Below, one piece after another: positions 15,529 to 24,728 of a stretch of 64,000 bases of DNA. Under the pieces are notes generated by a model. The model was given only the letters and a program-made list of their open reading frames with translations. It had not been told where the DNA came from and did not search any database. Made by a program: the position numbers and the translations under genes. Position 1 is the first letter of the stretch; every line of letters starts with the position of its first letter. Source of the stretch: Opitutaceae bacterium (GTDB lineage: Bacteria > Verrucomicrobiota > Verrucomicrobiia > Opitutales > Opitutaceae); NCBI GenBank assembly GCA_003151495.1, contig PLXR01000015.1:6215-70214 (forward strand), in the 5' to 3' direction.

Positions 15529-16178
15529 TGCTGTCGATAAGTTGCGGTGCTCAGGGGCTGCCTACCGGGCTCGGGGGGCGCAGGCACGTTGCTCACGTCC
15601 TCGGGATTTTCCCGGGAGCCCGGGAATTGGAAATAGGGAAGGAAGTCCTCGGGACGGACCTTCGGCCTCGTCTCGTCGGGAAGGATTGCCGCAGGGACGG
15701 GAGTCCCCTCGGGAACGCCGGCCTGCCTGGGCCCTGGGGCCGGCGGCGGGGCCGCCGCCACTGTGGGCGCCTCGGCCTGACGCAGGTCGTCCCGGCTGGC
15801 GACCGCCACGGCCTTTGCCATCGGATGAGGGGGTGCTCCCGCGGGCGGGTGGGTGCTCAGGTCGGGCTGGGGCACCAGGGCGTCCCTGAAGCGCAGGTCG
15901 GGCGAACCCACCACGGCGAGATAGGGCCGCGAGTGGCCTTCGGACTTCAATTCCGAGTGCAACGAGGAAGCGCACAGCGCCGTGCCCGGTATTAGAAATA
16001 TGGCGAGACAGAGGCCGCAGCCGCGCAATCCACCTTGGCGATCGGATCGGGAATGGGGATGCGTGAGCCTTGCGTCTGTCCATGAGGTAGGGGCAGGCTG
16101 GAATGCCTCCCAGCAATATCGGCACGCCAGGGGCATCCCTGGATGTCCCTTCTCGATGTTTGTGTCCGTCTGCTTCAT
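15525..16178 (-). CDS. Hypothetical exported Pro/Ala-rich protein
   Basis: This 217-residue protein has a hydrophobic segment (CGLCLAIFLIPGTALCAS, about residues 54-71) that would be a signal peptide if translation starts later than the ATG at 16178, or an anchor if it starts there. The rest is low-complexity Pro/Ala-rich, with a short C-terminal part (FLPYFQFPGS). I recognise no family. It begins 26 nt after the hybrid kinase and overlaps the TPR gene by ATGA, so the four genes form one transcript. The start is uncertain. Confidence 0.55.
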   Translation of the reverse strand: MKQTDTNIEKGHPGMPLACRYCWEAFQPAPTSWTDARLTHPHSRSDRQGGLRGCGLCLAIFLIPGTALCASSLHSELKSEGHSRPYLAVVGSPDLRFRDALVPQPDLSTHPPAGAPPHPMAKAVAVASRDDLRQAEAPTVAAAPPPAPGPRQAGVPEGTPVPAAILPDETRPKVRPEDFLPYFQFPGSRENPEDVSNVPAPPEPGRQPLSTATYRQQ

Positions 16179-16204
16179 GGTGCTGCCATCAGGGATCGGG
16201 TGCG

Positions 16205-18124
16205 TCAGGTGGCGACGCGGGAATCCTCAAGGAGCTCGCGAAGGAGCCGGCCAAGGTGGTCGATCGTGTAGGGCTTGCGGACAAAATGGCGCTGCCCGAG
16301 CCACTCGAACTCCGACCTCATGCTCGGCAGCAGGCTTCCGGTTAGGATCACGGCCCTGAGGCCGGGCCGGGCCGCCTTGGCGGCCCTCAGGACCGCGATG
16401 CCCCCGGAGGCGGGCAGGTTCAGGTCGAGGAGGAGGCCGTCTATGCGCTGGGTGCGGTCCTCGACGAGTGCGATCGCCGACGGCTCGTCCGGCGCCGTGA
16501 CGACCTGGTATCCCTTGCTGCCGAGGGAGGCCTCGAGGAGGAGCAGGAGGGGCGCCTCGTCCTCCACGACGAGGAGCGTCTCGGAGCCGCCGGGGAAGTC
16601 CGCGGCCTTCGCGGGCGGGATCGTCGTGGCGGCTCCCTCGGCGAGGGGGAGGTAGATCTTGAACGTGCTGCCGCGGCCCGGTTCGCTCTCCACCTCGATC
16701 GTGCCCTCGTGGCTGGCCACGATCCCGTAGACAACCGCCAGCCCCAGGCCCGTGCCCTGTTCGGCCGACTTTGTCGTGAAGAAGGGCTCGAAGATGCGGG
16801 CGCGCACCTCCTGGGTCATGCCGGTGCCGGTGTCGGTCGCGGCGAGGCAGGCGTAGGCGCGGTTCTTTGCAAGGGAGGCGGGGAGCGCGGACGCCTCGAC
16901 CCGCGAGGTGACGAGCGTGATCGAGCCTCCGGTATGCATGGCATCGCGGGCGTTCACGCAAAGGTTCAGGACGATCTGCTGGACCTGGTTCTGGTCCGCC
17001 ATCAGCGGCGGCAGGCCCTCGTCGAGGCCGAAGTTGAAGGAGATGTTGCGCGGGAACGTCGCGGCGAGGAGAGCCACGAGGTCGCGGCAGAGCTGATTGA
17101 GGTCGAGGGGCGCGAAGCGCACCTCCGCCTTCCTGCTGAAGGTCATGATCTGGCGGACCAGCCCGCTCGCGCGCTCGGAGGCGCGCCGGATCTCGCGCAC
17201 GCACTTCTGGAGGGTGGCGGGGTCGCCGGGCTTGAGCAGCAGGAGCTCGGCGAAGCCGTTGATGACCGCGATGAGGTTGTTGAAGTCGTGGGCGATCCCG
17301 CCGGCGAGGGTCCCGAGGCTCTCCATTTTCTGCGCCTGCCTGAGCTGGTCCTCGAGGGCCCTGCGCTCGGTGATGTCCTCGCGAAGGCAGAGGAGGTTGG
17401 TGACATCGCCCGCGGCGTTGCGCAGGCAGGACACCCGCACGGACTCCCATGTGCGCTTGCCGTCGGGGCGCTCCCTTGAGAGTTCGCCGCGCCATTCGCG
17501 ACCACTGCGGATGGTGTCCCAGAACTTCTGGTAGGAGGCCTCGTTCGGATGCCCCTCCCTGAGCACCGGGATGTTGCTGTCGAGGATCCGCTCAAGGGTG
17601 TACCCCGTGGCGTCCGTGAACTTGGCGTTCACGTACTGGACCTGGCCCTCCGCGTCGGTTATCACCATCGCGACGGGCGACTGTTCGACCGCGCACGAGA
17701 GCTTGTAGAACTGCTCCTCGGCCACCCTTTGGCGCGTGATGTCGTGACCCATCGCGCGCGCCCCGATTGCATGCCCGCCCTCGTTGTGGAGCGTCGTCTC
17801 CTCCCAGGCGATCCAGCGCCATCCCTGCGGGGTGAGCCAGCGCGTGTCGCGCGTGGTCCGGTGCGGGGCCTGCTGGAGCTCGGCATCGCACAGGGACACA
17901 GCCCTCACGTCGTCGAGGTGAACGAAGGTGGACACGGGCCGGCCCGGCAGTTCGGCCATGCTGCAGCCGAATTTGCGCGCAAAGGCCTGGTTGGCGGCGA
18001 GCACATGACCCTGCCAGTCACGGCAATACACCAACGCCGAGCTGCCGGCGGACGCGCCAAGCAAAACCTCAGGCTGCGGGAACGTGGCAGTTCCCGCGAT
18101 AAATTCGCAGCTCACGACAGACAT
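16205..18124 (-). CDS. PAS-PAS hybrid histidine kinase with C-terminal receiver
   Basis: This 639-residue soluble kinase has two PAS domains (about 25-135 and 145-255), each followed by a PAC-type segment (HDITRQRVAEEQ, REDITERRALEDQ). Next come the HisKA dimerisation helix with phospho-accepting His279 (GGIAHDFNNLI) and the HATPase domain (N-box NLCVNARDAM, GTGLGLAVVYGIV). A receiver domain covers about 520-635 (VVEDE, LLLDLNLP, RKPY). No membrane segment is present. A sigma-28 promoter ends 9 nt from the ATG, so the mRNA may have almost no leader. The stimulus is unknown. It heads the operon with the Pro-rich, TPR and FlgN-like genes. Confidence 0.93.
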   Translation of the reverse strand: MSVVSCEFIAGTATFPQPEVLLGASAGSSALVYCRDWQGHVLAANQAFARKFGCSMAELPGRPVSTFVHLDDVRAVSLCDAELQQAPHRTTRDTRWLTPQGWRWIAWEETTLHNEGGHAIGARAMGHDITRQRVAEEQFYKLSCAVEQSPVAMVITDAEGQVQYVNAKFTDATGYTLERILDSNIPVLREGHPNEASYQKFWDTIRSGREWRGELSRERPDGKRTWESVRVSCLRNAAGDVTNLLCLREDITERRALEDQLRQAQKMESLGTLAGGIAHDFNNLIAVINGFAELLLLKPGDPATLQKCVREIRRASERASGLVRQIMTFSRKAEVRFAPLDLNQLCRDLVALLAATFPRNISFNFGLDEGLPPLMADQNQVQQIVLNLCVNARDAMHTGGSITLVTSRVEASALPASLAKNRAYACLAATDTGTGMTQEVRARIFEPFFTTKSAEQGTGLGLAVVYGIVASHEGTIEVESEPGRGSTFKIYLPLAEGAATTIPPAKAADFPGGSETLLVVEDEAPLLLLLEASLGSKGYQVVTAPDEPSAIALVEDRTQRIDGLLLDLNLPASGGIAVLRAAKAARPGLRAVILTGSLLPSMRSEFEWLGQRHFVRKPYTIDHLGRLLRELLEDSRVAT

Positions 18125-18133
18125 GCACCGTGC

Positions 18134-18160
18134 ACATCGGCGCAGGGACCTGCGACTTAA
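18134..18160 (-). promoter_or_regulatory. Sigma-28 promoter of the hybrid kinase operon
   Basis: On the minus strand TTAAGTCG, 11 nt, GCCGATGT. The CCGAT core and spacing fit the FliA consensus, and the start codon follows 9 nt later. Confidence 0.68.
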
Positions 18161-18207
18161 GCTGGCTCGGGGATAGTAAGCAGAATCCGGCCAACCATCA
18201 GCGCGGC

Positions 18208-19113
18208 TTACAGCAGCCCGCTAAGCATCGCGGGCAATTGATGCAGCGCGTTGGCGATGTGGGCGCGGGCCAGCACCGACTCCTGCCCGTCAGCGCCGTA
18301 GAGGATCTTCCACCCCTCAAGCTCGATCCAGGCATCCGTCTTCACCGGCTCCACCTGCTCGAAACCCCCCGAGATCCCCGCATGGCGCACCAGGTGGTCG
18401 GCCACCTGTATGGCCGCGGCAAAGAGCCGCTGGCGTGGAGCCTGGTCGGGGCAGTTGTGGAATTTTACGGCGAGGGTGATCTCCTCCGAGAGCTGGTGCC
18501 GCTCGAGGTAATGGGCGCCGATCTGCCCGTGGTCCCAGCCGATGAGGCGGCGCTCGTGCTCGCAGACGTCTGCCGTCGTGCTATGCTGCGTCCGGGTGAC
18601 CTCGTGCAGCTCGTCGGGGAAGGCGGACGCCATCACGATCTTTCCGACATTGTGCAGGAGGCCCGCCAGATAGTCCGTCTCGTCGTCGATCGAGAGGGGG
18701 GTCGCCCGGAGGATTTCGCGAGTGAGAACCGCCGTCCCGATGCTGTGGGCCCACAGGTCCCTCCAGGGAAGGGGGGCGGCGGAGCTCTTCTGCAGGCCCT
18801 CGAGCTCCTCGATGACCGGCGTGGCCATGGAGAGCTCGCGGATCTGGCGCAGGCCGAGGAAGAACACGGCCTCCTCGATGTTGTTCACGCGCGCCGAGAG
18901 CCCGAAATACACCGAGTTGACCATCCTGAGGAGGCGCGCGGACAGGGAGGGGTCGCGCCGGATGATCTCCGCGATCTGCGAGGTGAGGCTCAGGTCCGAC
19001 TTCACCAGGTCGCTCAGGGCCCGGTTGTTGCTCTGCAGGGACGCGAGCTTGGGACAGGCGTCGATGCGCCGGCGGATGTTTTGATCGGTGGGCGACGAGA
19101 CAAGTGAATTCAT
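18208..19113 (-). CDS. HDOD domain protein (second of three)
   Basis: This protein of about 301 residues has an HDOD domain over residues 20-215 (LVKSDLSLTSQIAEIIRRDPSLSARLLRMVNSVYFG; YLAGLLHNVGKIVMAS). LLHNVGK replaces the catalytic LHDIGK, as usual in HDOD. I chose the ATG at 19113 (MNSLVSS); an in-frame ATG at 19152 would add 13 residues. A sigma-28 promoter lies upstream. Known HDOD proteins link chemotaxis, c-di-GMP and stress signalling; which applies here is unknown. Confidence 0.88.
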   Translation of the reverse strand: MNSLVSSPTDQNIRRRIDACPKLASLQSNNRALSDLVKSDLSLTSQIAEIIRRDPSLSARLLRMVNSVYFGLSARVNNIEEAVFFLGLRQIRELSMATPVIEELEGLQKSSAAPLPWRDLWAHSIGTAVLTREILRATPLSIDDETDYLAGLLHNVGKIVMASAFPDELHEVTRTQHSTTADVCEHERRLIGWDHGQIGAHYLERHQLSEEITLAVKFHNCPDQAPRQRLFAAAIQVADHLVRHAGISGGFEQVEPVKTDAWIELEGWKILYGADGQESVLARAHIANALHQLPAMLSGLL

Positions 19114-19178
19114 TATGAAATAGGAGCGGACCTCACGCCCGCGCCGGCTCATGGCGCGTTCAACGGGATCAGGGGGTT

Positions 19179-19205
19179 CTATCGGCAGGACACAGGTCTC
19201 CTTGA
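19179..19205 (-). promoter_or_regulatory. Sigma-28 promoter of the second HDOD gene
   Basis: On the minus strand TCAAGGAG, 11 nt, GCCGATAG. The -10 is nearly perfect and the -35 is weaker. Confidence 0.62.
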
Positions 19206-19278
19206 GGCCTAACTGCCCCGGAAGGGGGGGTATTTCCGCGGCGCCCGTATGTTCCGGATGAGATCGGCCGGATTCCCC

Positions 19279-19306
19279 TAAAGTTCAGCCCATTCCGAGC
19301 CGAAGA
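19279..19306 (+). promoter_or_regulatory. Sigma-28 promoter of the SPINDLY-type glycosyltransferase
   Basis: TAAAGTTC, 12 nt, GCCGAAGA. The -35 matches at 7 of 8 positions. It faces away from the promoter at 19179-19205, so two late-class transcripts diverge here. Confidence 0.62.
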
Positions 19307-19389
19307 CCCGGGAAGCGAATAAGCCCGACCGGTCCCGCCATGCGCGGCCCGGAGCCCAGTCCATTCCGCCCGGGCGGTCGCGAACGTGA

Positions 19390-21276
19390 ATGACTTCGCC
19401 AGCCCAAATCCAGAGACTCTTCAAGGACGCGATCGCTCACCACAACGCGAACCGGCTGGGGAAGGCCGAGGCGATCTACCGCCAGATCCGCGCCGCGCTG
19501 CCCAACAATTTCGACGCGCTGCACCTTTCGGGGCTCGTCGCGCTGCAGCATGGCCGCCACGCCGACGCGGTCGACCTGCTCGGCAAGGCGCTCAGGCTGG
19601 ACACCCGGTCTGCCGAGTGCGCGATGCGCCTCGGCCTGGCGTTGAACTCCTCGGGCCGCAACGCCGAGGCCGAGAAGCGCCTGCGCCAGGCGGTCGAGCT
19701 CAATCCGGGCTACGCGGAAGGCTGGGACAACCTCGCCTTCTGCCTGAGGACCCTGGACCGGCTTGCCGATGCCATCGTGTGCCACGAGAAGGCCCTGTCC
19801 CTCAATCCCGCCAGCGCCCCCATTGCGTACAATCTTGGCCTGACGCTCAACCTGGCCGGGCAGATCGGAAGGGCCCTCGGCTGCCACGAGCGCGCCCTTG
19901 AGATAGACCCTGCGTTCGCCTTGGGACACTACGGCAGGGCCCAGGCGCTCCACCAGTCGCACAGGGTCGCCGAGGCCGTCGAGGCCTACGACCGGTTCAT
20001 CGCGCTGGAGCCCTCAAACACCGAGGCCCGGAGCTTCCGTCTCTTTGCGCTCAATAGCCTTGAAGGGACCCCCAGGGAAAGGCTGTTCGAGGAGCACGTC
20101 GCCTACGGCCGGTTCGTGGGGTCGCGGCCGTGCCCCGCATTTTCGAATTCCACAGACCCGGAGCGCAGGATCCGGATAGCGATCCTCTCACCGGACCTGA
20201 GGGTGCACTCCTGCGCCTATTTCCTCGAGCCGATACTGCGGCACCTCGACCGGGAGCGGTTCGAGGTCTACCTCTACCACGACCACTTCAGGGAGGACTC
20301 CGGCTCGGAGCGGCTCCGGAAATATGCCTCCGTCTGGCGCAACTTCGTCGGCCAGCCCGGCGACGCCGTCGAGAAGGCCGTTCGCGGCGACAAGCCGGAC
20401 GTCCTCGTGGACCTCGCCGGCCACACGGGCCTCTCCAACCGCCTTCCCCTCTTTGCGCGCCACCTTGCCCCGGTCCAGGTGACCTACCTGGGCTACCCCA
20501 ACACCACGGGCCTGCAGGCGATGGGCTACCGCTTCACCGACGAGATCGTCGACCCGGCCGGCGATGCCGACGCCTATGCCACAGAGAGGCTTGTCCGATT
20601 TGCACCCACGGCGTGGAGCTATCTTCCCCCTGCCGACGCGCCCCTGCCGGGCCGGCGCCCGACCGGAGACGGCGTGACGTTCGGCTGCTTCAACAATCTC
20701 GGCAAGCTGACCGACTCCGCGCTGATGCTTTGGGGGCGCCTCCTGCAGGCGGTCCCGGGTTCGCGCCTCCTTCTCAAGGGGCGCGGCTCGAGCGAGGAGG
20801 GGATCGGGCGGCGCGTGAGGGCGCGCCTCGCCGAGTGCGGCCTGCCGGGCGATAGGGTCGACCTGGTGGAGCACACAGGCGGCACCCGCGACCACCTTGC
20901 CCAATACCAGAGGGTGGACGTCGCGCTCGACACGTTTCCATATCACGGCACGACGACGACCTGCGAGGCGCTCTGGATGGGCGTCCCTGTCGTGACGCTG
21001 CTGGGAGACCGTCACGCGGCCCGGGTCGGGGCTAGCCTTCTCACAGCGATCGGACGGAAGGAATGGATCGCCGCCTCCCACGACGAGTACCTCCGGATCG
21101 CCTCGGGCCTCGCGGGCGATCCCGCGAAGCTGAGGGAAATTCGCGCCGGACTGCGGGGGCAAATGCAGGCCAGCCCGCTCATGGACCACGCCGGCCAGGC
21201 GGCCCGATTCGGGGTAGCCATCCGCGGCTGTTGGGCCGAGTGGTGCGCGGGCGGCCGCGCCCGCCGGGCGGCCTAG
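19390..21276 (+). CDS. TPR plus SPINDLY/OGT-like O-linked glycosyltransferase (GT41 type)
   Basis: This 628-residue cytoplasmic protein has TPR repeats over about residues 1-230 (AEAIYRQIRAALPNNFDALHLSG; ADAIVCHEKALSLNPASAPIAYNLG) and a C-terminal GT41-type catalytic region. Family segments include LSPDLRVHSCAYFLEPI, LAPVQVTYLGYPNTTGL, TFGCFNNLGKLTDSALMLWGRLL and DTFPYHGTTTTCEALWMGVPVVTL. Such enzymes transfer GlcNAc or a related sugar to Ser/Thr of proteins. A sigma-28 promoter and the flagellin 10 kb away make flagellin the likely target (inference). The ATG at 19390 gives full homology. Confidence 0.9.
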   Translation: MTSPAQIQRLFKDAIAHHNANRLGKAEAIYRQIRAALPNNFDALHLSGLVALQHGRHADAVDLLGKALRLDTRSAECAMRLGLALNSSGRNAEAEKRLRQAVELNPGYAEGWDNLAFCLRTLDRLADAIVCHEKALSLNPASAPIAYNLGLTLNLAGQIGRALGCHERALEIDPAFALGHYGRAQALHQSHRVAEAVEAYDRFIALEPSNTEARSFRLFALNSLEGTPRERLFEEHVAYGRFVGSRPCPAFSNSTDPERRIRIAILSPDLRVHSCAYFLEPILRHLDRERFEVYLYHDHFREDSGSERLRKYASVWRNFVGQPGDAVEKAVRGDKPDVLVDLAGHTGLSNRLPLFARHLAPVQVTYLGYPNTTGLQAMGYRFTDEIVDPAGDADAYATERLVRFAPTAWSYLPPADAPLPGRRPTGDGVTFGCFNNLGKLTDSALMLWGRLLQAVPGSRLLLKGRGSSEEGIGRRVRARLAECGLPGDRVDLVEHTGGTRDHLAQYQRVDVALDTFPYHGTTTTCEALWMGVPVVTLLGDRHAARVGASLLTAIGRKEWIAASHDEYLRIASGLAGDPAKLREIRAGLRGQMQASPLMDHAGQAARFGVAIRGCWAEWCAGGRARRAA

Positions 21277-21449
21277 CGGCCCGGCGGCGCGTGGCCGCGG
21301 TCGGTAATTTTTGCCGCGGCCGCCGGAGCCCGAAGGAATGCCCAAATCGCCCCTGGGAAGATCGTTTAAAATGAAATATTATATATTATCAATAAACGGG
21401 TTAGAACGCTGATGAAGGCGCTGGCTGGGAACCTGCTAGAAAGGGCCGA

Positions 21450-22997
21450 ATGTCCTCGCCCTCGGAAACCCAGCCCACGGTCCTCGTCCTTGCCTCGGAT
21501 GCGAGGCATCCGATCTACGACAGCTGGCTTGCGGGCTCACCGTTTAAAGTGGAGGTGGCCGGCGCATGCGGGATGGACTTCGAGTTTCCCCGGCACGTCG
21601 ACCTGGTCGTGGGCAGCGATTGCTACCGCGAGCCCTGGGTCACGCTGGCGCGCAGGGCGGTGGAGGAGGGGATTCCCACGCTTGTCCTGGCGGATGGCAT
21701 CCTCGAATACCGCAACACGTGGGAGCACCCGGGACTCGTGCCGGGATCGCTTTTCCAGCCGGTTCTAGGGCACAAGATCGCATGCATCGGCAGGTCCCAG
21801 GCCCGCTTCGTGCAATCCTGGGGCAACCCGACCCAGTGCGAGGTCGTGGGCGTGCCCCGGTTCGACCGCTACGCCGGAAGGCGCCGTCGGGTGCGCCCCG
21901 GCGCCGCGCCGTTCCGGGTGCTCGTGATGACCGCCATCACCCCCTATTTCACGGAGGGGCAGCATGAGCTTGTCCGGAGGTCGCTCCTCGATCTGAAGGC
22001 GGCCTTTAGGAGGGGGCTCCAGATCGGCGGGGTCCCAGTCGAGCCGGTCTGGCGCGTCACCAAGGGGCTCGACAAGGAGATCGGGGTGGACTCGACCGTG
22101 ACCGACCTCACGGGACGCCAGCTCGCGGAGGTCCTCGAGAACGTGGACGCGATGATCACGACCCCGTCGACCTCGATGCTGGAGGGGATGCTCCTGGGCC
22201 TGCCCGTCGCCTCCGTCGACTACTGCAATGTCCCGGCCTACGTGCAGCCGAGCTGGCGGATAAGCGCCGCAGACCACATCATGCCGACGCTCGAGGAGCT
22301 CGTCAGCCGGCCGGCCCCAAAGATGCTCTTCCAGGACACCGCGCTCCACGACTCGCTCGAATGCAGGACAGCTGCGGCGCCGCGCATGGTGAAGCTCGCC
22401 GAGCGGATGATCGCGTCCGGCAGGAACGCCAGGGAGACGGGCGGGCGGATCGACATGACCTGGTCGCTCGAGGGCGGCGCGCACTCGGTCCCGTGGCCCG
22501 AGTCGGCCAACCCCTTTGATCCGAGCGCGCTCCACCCGGGGCACGCGCCCTTCGCGGAGAGGGACCTCCGGGGCCTCCAAGTCGAGGTCTCCCACCTGCG
22601 CCAGCACGCGGCGGCACTGGAGCGGCAGGTCAGGTCGGCCGGCAACATTTCCCCGTTCAGCGTGGCATGGAGGTCCAAGGTTGAGGCCGCCGCCGCCCTC
22701 GCGCGGCTCCAGCACCGCCAGGCGGCCGTCCAGCTCCTGCTGGATGCGGTGAAATCCCTGGAGTCCTGCCCGAACCCTTCCATCACCCTCGAGGCGGTCG
22801 TGGAGATCGCGGCCCACATGGCCCCGTTGGAGCCGTCGCTCGCACGGAACCTACTCGAGCCAGGGGTGAAGCTTGCCGAGCAGCTCGGCAACGCCGCGCT
22901 GGGCAACCGTGCAAGGTCCATGCTTTCCGAACTCGCGAGCCGTGCGCCGAGGCAGAGGCAGGGCACGGCACCGGCCCTTGCGGGTACACGCCGATGA
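21450..22997 (+). CDS. Probable glycosyltransferase of the flagellar sugar island
   Basis: This 515-residue cytoplasmic protein has a GT-B-like feel: [17 protein letters not shown] at the N-terminus, and the segment [24 protein letters not shown] (about 235-258) resembles the nucleotide-sugar binding half of CDP-glycerol or surface-carbohydrate transferases. The C-terminal 130 residues are helical, with a coiled-coil-like stretch. I cannot name donor or acceptor. An AT-rich stretch at 21365-21400 precedes it and may hold a promoter. Its stop overlaps the aminotransferase start by ATGA at 22994. Confidence 0.6.
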   Translation: MSSPSETQPTVLVLASDARHPIYDSWLAGSPFKVEVAGACGMDFEFPRHVDLVVGSDCYREPWVTLARRAVEEGIPTLVLADGILEYRNTWEHPGLVPGSLFQPVLGHKIACIGRSQARFVQSWGNPTQCEVVGVPRFDRYAGRRRRVRPGAAPFRVLVMTAITPYFTEGQHELVRRSLLDLKAAFRRGLQIGGVPVEPVWRVTKGLDKEIGVDSTVTDLTGRQLAEVLENVDAMITTPSTSMLEGMLLGLPVASVDYCNVPAYVQPSWRISAADHIMPTLEELVSRPAPKMLFQDTALHDSLECRTAAAPRMVKLAERMIASGRNARETGGRIDMTWSLEGGAHSVPWPESANPFDPSALHPGHAPFAERDLRGLQVEVSHLRQHAAALERQVRSAGNISPFSVAWRSKVEAAAALARLQHRQAAVQLLLDAVKSLESCPNPSITLEAVVEIAAHMAPLEPSLARNLLEPGVKLAEQLGNAALGNRARSMLSELASRAPRQRQGTAPALAGTRR

Positions 22998-24136
22998 AGG
23001 TTCCATTCCTAGACCTGAAGGCGATCAGCGCCCAGTACCGCGACGAGCTGGTGGCGGCGGCGACGCGCGTGATCGACAGCGGCTGGTACGTGCACGGGCG
23101 GGAGCACGAGGCATTTGAGAGGGAGTTCGCGGAATTCTCGGGGGCGGGGGCCTGCGTGGGGGTCGCCAACGGCCTGGACGCGCTGACCCTGATCTTCCGC
23201 GCCTACCGCGAGATGGGCCTGGTCCGCCCGGGCGACGAGGTGATCGTCCCCGCGAACACCTATATCGCCTCGGTCCTCTCGGTTACGGAGAACGGGCTCA
23301 AGCCCGTGCTGGTGGAGCCCGACCCGGGCTCGTTCAACATCGATCCGGCCCGGATCGAGGACGCGCTCACCGCGCGGACTCGCGCGATCCTTCCGGTGCA
23401 CCTCTATGGCCAGATCGCGGACATGCCGGCAATCTGCGCCCTCGCGGGGAAGCACGGACTGCTTGTCGTCGAGGACGCTGCGCAGGCGCACGGTGCCGAG
23501 CTTCACGGACGCAAGTCGGGCACCTGGGGCGACGCCGCGGGATTCAGCTTCTATCCGACGAAGAACCTCGGGGCGCTCGGCGACGCCGGCTGCGTGCTCA
23601 CCCGGGATGAGCGGCTGGCCGAGGCCATCCGGGCCCTCCGCAACTACGGCTCGCAGGTCAAGTACCACAACCTCTACCAGGGGCCGAACTCAAGGCTCGA
23701 CGAGATCCAGGCGGCGTTCCTGCGGGTGCGCCTCCGGCACCTCGCCGACGAGACCCGGCGCCGGAGGCGGGTCGCGCTGCGCTACCTTGCCGAGATCCGA
23801 AACGACGAGGTCGCGCTCCCGCGTGTGGCCTCGGGGAGCGAGGGGCACGTCTGGCACCTGTTTGTCGTGAGGGTCAAGGACCGCGAGGGATTCACGTCGC
23901 ACCTGGCGGCGAGGGGCATCCAGACGGCAATCCATTACCCGGTGCCACCCCACCTGCAGCCGTGCTATCCCGGTTTGCATGCACTCTCGAGGCCCCTCAC
24001 CGAGGAGATCCACCGGGAGGTGGTCTCGCTGCCCATGAGCCCCCTGCTCACCGACGGGCAGGTCGACGAGGTGGTCTCTGCCGTGAACGCCTGGTCGGCG
24101 CGCCCCGTTGCGCGGGAAAGCCTGGTGTGCGCATGA
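22994..24136 (+). CDS. DegT/DnrJ/EryC1 sugar aminotransferase (FdtB/QdtB-like)
   Basis: This 380-residue PLP enzyme has all family landmarks: [13 protein letters not shown] (about 60-71), the catalytic-site Asp161 in [10 protein letters not shown], and the PLP lysine Lys190 in [15 protein letters not shown]. Such enzymes transaminate 3- or 4-keto sugars bound to a nucleotide. The neighbouring FdtA-like isomerase points to the 3-keto-6-deoxyhexose branch, making dTDP-3-amino-3,6-dideoxyhexose (Fuc3N or Qui3N), by analogy with FdtA/FdtB and QdtA/QdtB. It overlaps the previous gene by 4 nt. No acetyltransferase partner is seen next to it. Confidence 0.9.
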   Translation: MKVPFLDLKAISAQYRDELVAAATRVIDSGWYVHGREHEAFEREFAEFSGAGACVGVANGLDALTLIFRAYREMGLVRPGDEVIVPANTYIASVLSVTENGLKPVLVEPDPGSFNIDPARIEDALTARTRAILPVHLYGQIADMPAICALAGKHGLLVVEDAAQAHGAELHGRKSGTWGDAAGFSFYPTKNLGALGDAGCVLTRDERLAEAIRALRNYGSQVKYHNLYQGPNSRLDEIQAAFLRVRLRHLADETRRRRRVALRYLAEIRNDEVALPRVASGSEGHVWHLFVVRVKDREGFTSHLAARGIQTAIHYPVPPHLQPCYPGLHALSRPLTEEIHREVVSLPMSPLLTDGQVDEVVSAVNAWSARPVARESLVCA

Positions 24137-24288
24137 GCAAGGACCGCAACGGGTTACCCGGCATCCGGATGGCCTCCGCGCCGGCGGACAGGTTCAAAAT
24201 AGGCGTTAACCGAGGCCCGGCTGTGACGATTACGCGTGTGACATCAGTCCACCCTCTCGGAGCCTGCACCCTAATCCCCTTTTCCCGA

Positions 24289-24720
24289 ATGAGCGTCATC
24301 CAAGAGACACACCTCATCCAAAGGGAGGACGCCCGCGGCTCGCTGGTTGCCATCGAGGGGCTCGTTGACGTGGCGTTCGACATCAAGCGCATCTATTACA
24401 TCCACGGGACGGGTCCCGACGTCCGGCGCGGATGCCACGCCCACTTCCACCTCAGGCAGATGGCGGTCTGCGTCCAGGGTTCCTGCCGCTTCGTCATGGA
24501 CAACGGATTCGAGCGCGCCGAGCACGTGCTCGACAACAAGGCGACCGGCCTGGTGATCGAGCCGATGGTCTGGCACGAGATGTATGACTTCTCCCCGGAC
24601 TGCGTCCTCCTCGTGCTCGCGGACGCCCCCTACGACAAGGGCGACTACATCCACGACTACGGTCACTTCCTGGAGCTGGCCGAGTCCAAGTCCAGTGACT
24701 CCAACCGCCTTGTCGCCTGA
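24289..24720 (+). CDS. dTDP-sugar 3,4-ketoisomerase of the FdtA/QdtA cupin family
   Basis: This 143-residue cupin starts at MSVIQETH. It carries the family motif RGCHAHFHLRQMAVCVQGSC (about 45-64), with the paired His residues, and IEPMVWHEMYDFSPDCVLLVLADAPYD. FdtA/QdtA convert dTDP-4-keto-6-deoxyglucose to the 3-keto isomer, the substrate of the aminotransferase encoded just upstream. An in-frame ATG at 24133 overlaps the previous stop and would add 52 non-conserved residues; the family length (about 135-140) favours 24289. The GTG of the next gene follows after 8 nt. Confidence 0.88.
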   Translation: MSVIQETHLIQREDARGSLVAIEGLVDVAFDIKRIYYIHGTGPDVRRGCHAHFHLRQMAVCVQGSCRFVMDNGFERAEHVLDNKATGLVIEPMVWHEMYDFSPDCVLLVLADAPYDKGDYIHDYGHFLELAESKSSDSNRLVA

Positions 24721-24728
24721 GGGCTCCC

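Noticed and set aside
24133..24288. Start of the FdtA-like protein at 24133, overlapping the aminotransferase stop
   Set aside because: The added residues are not conserved and would exceed the family length.
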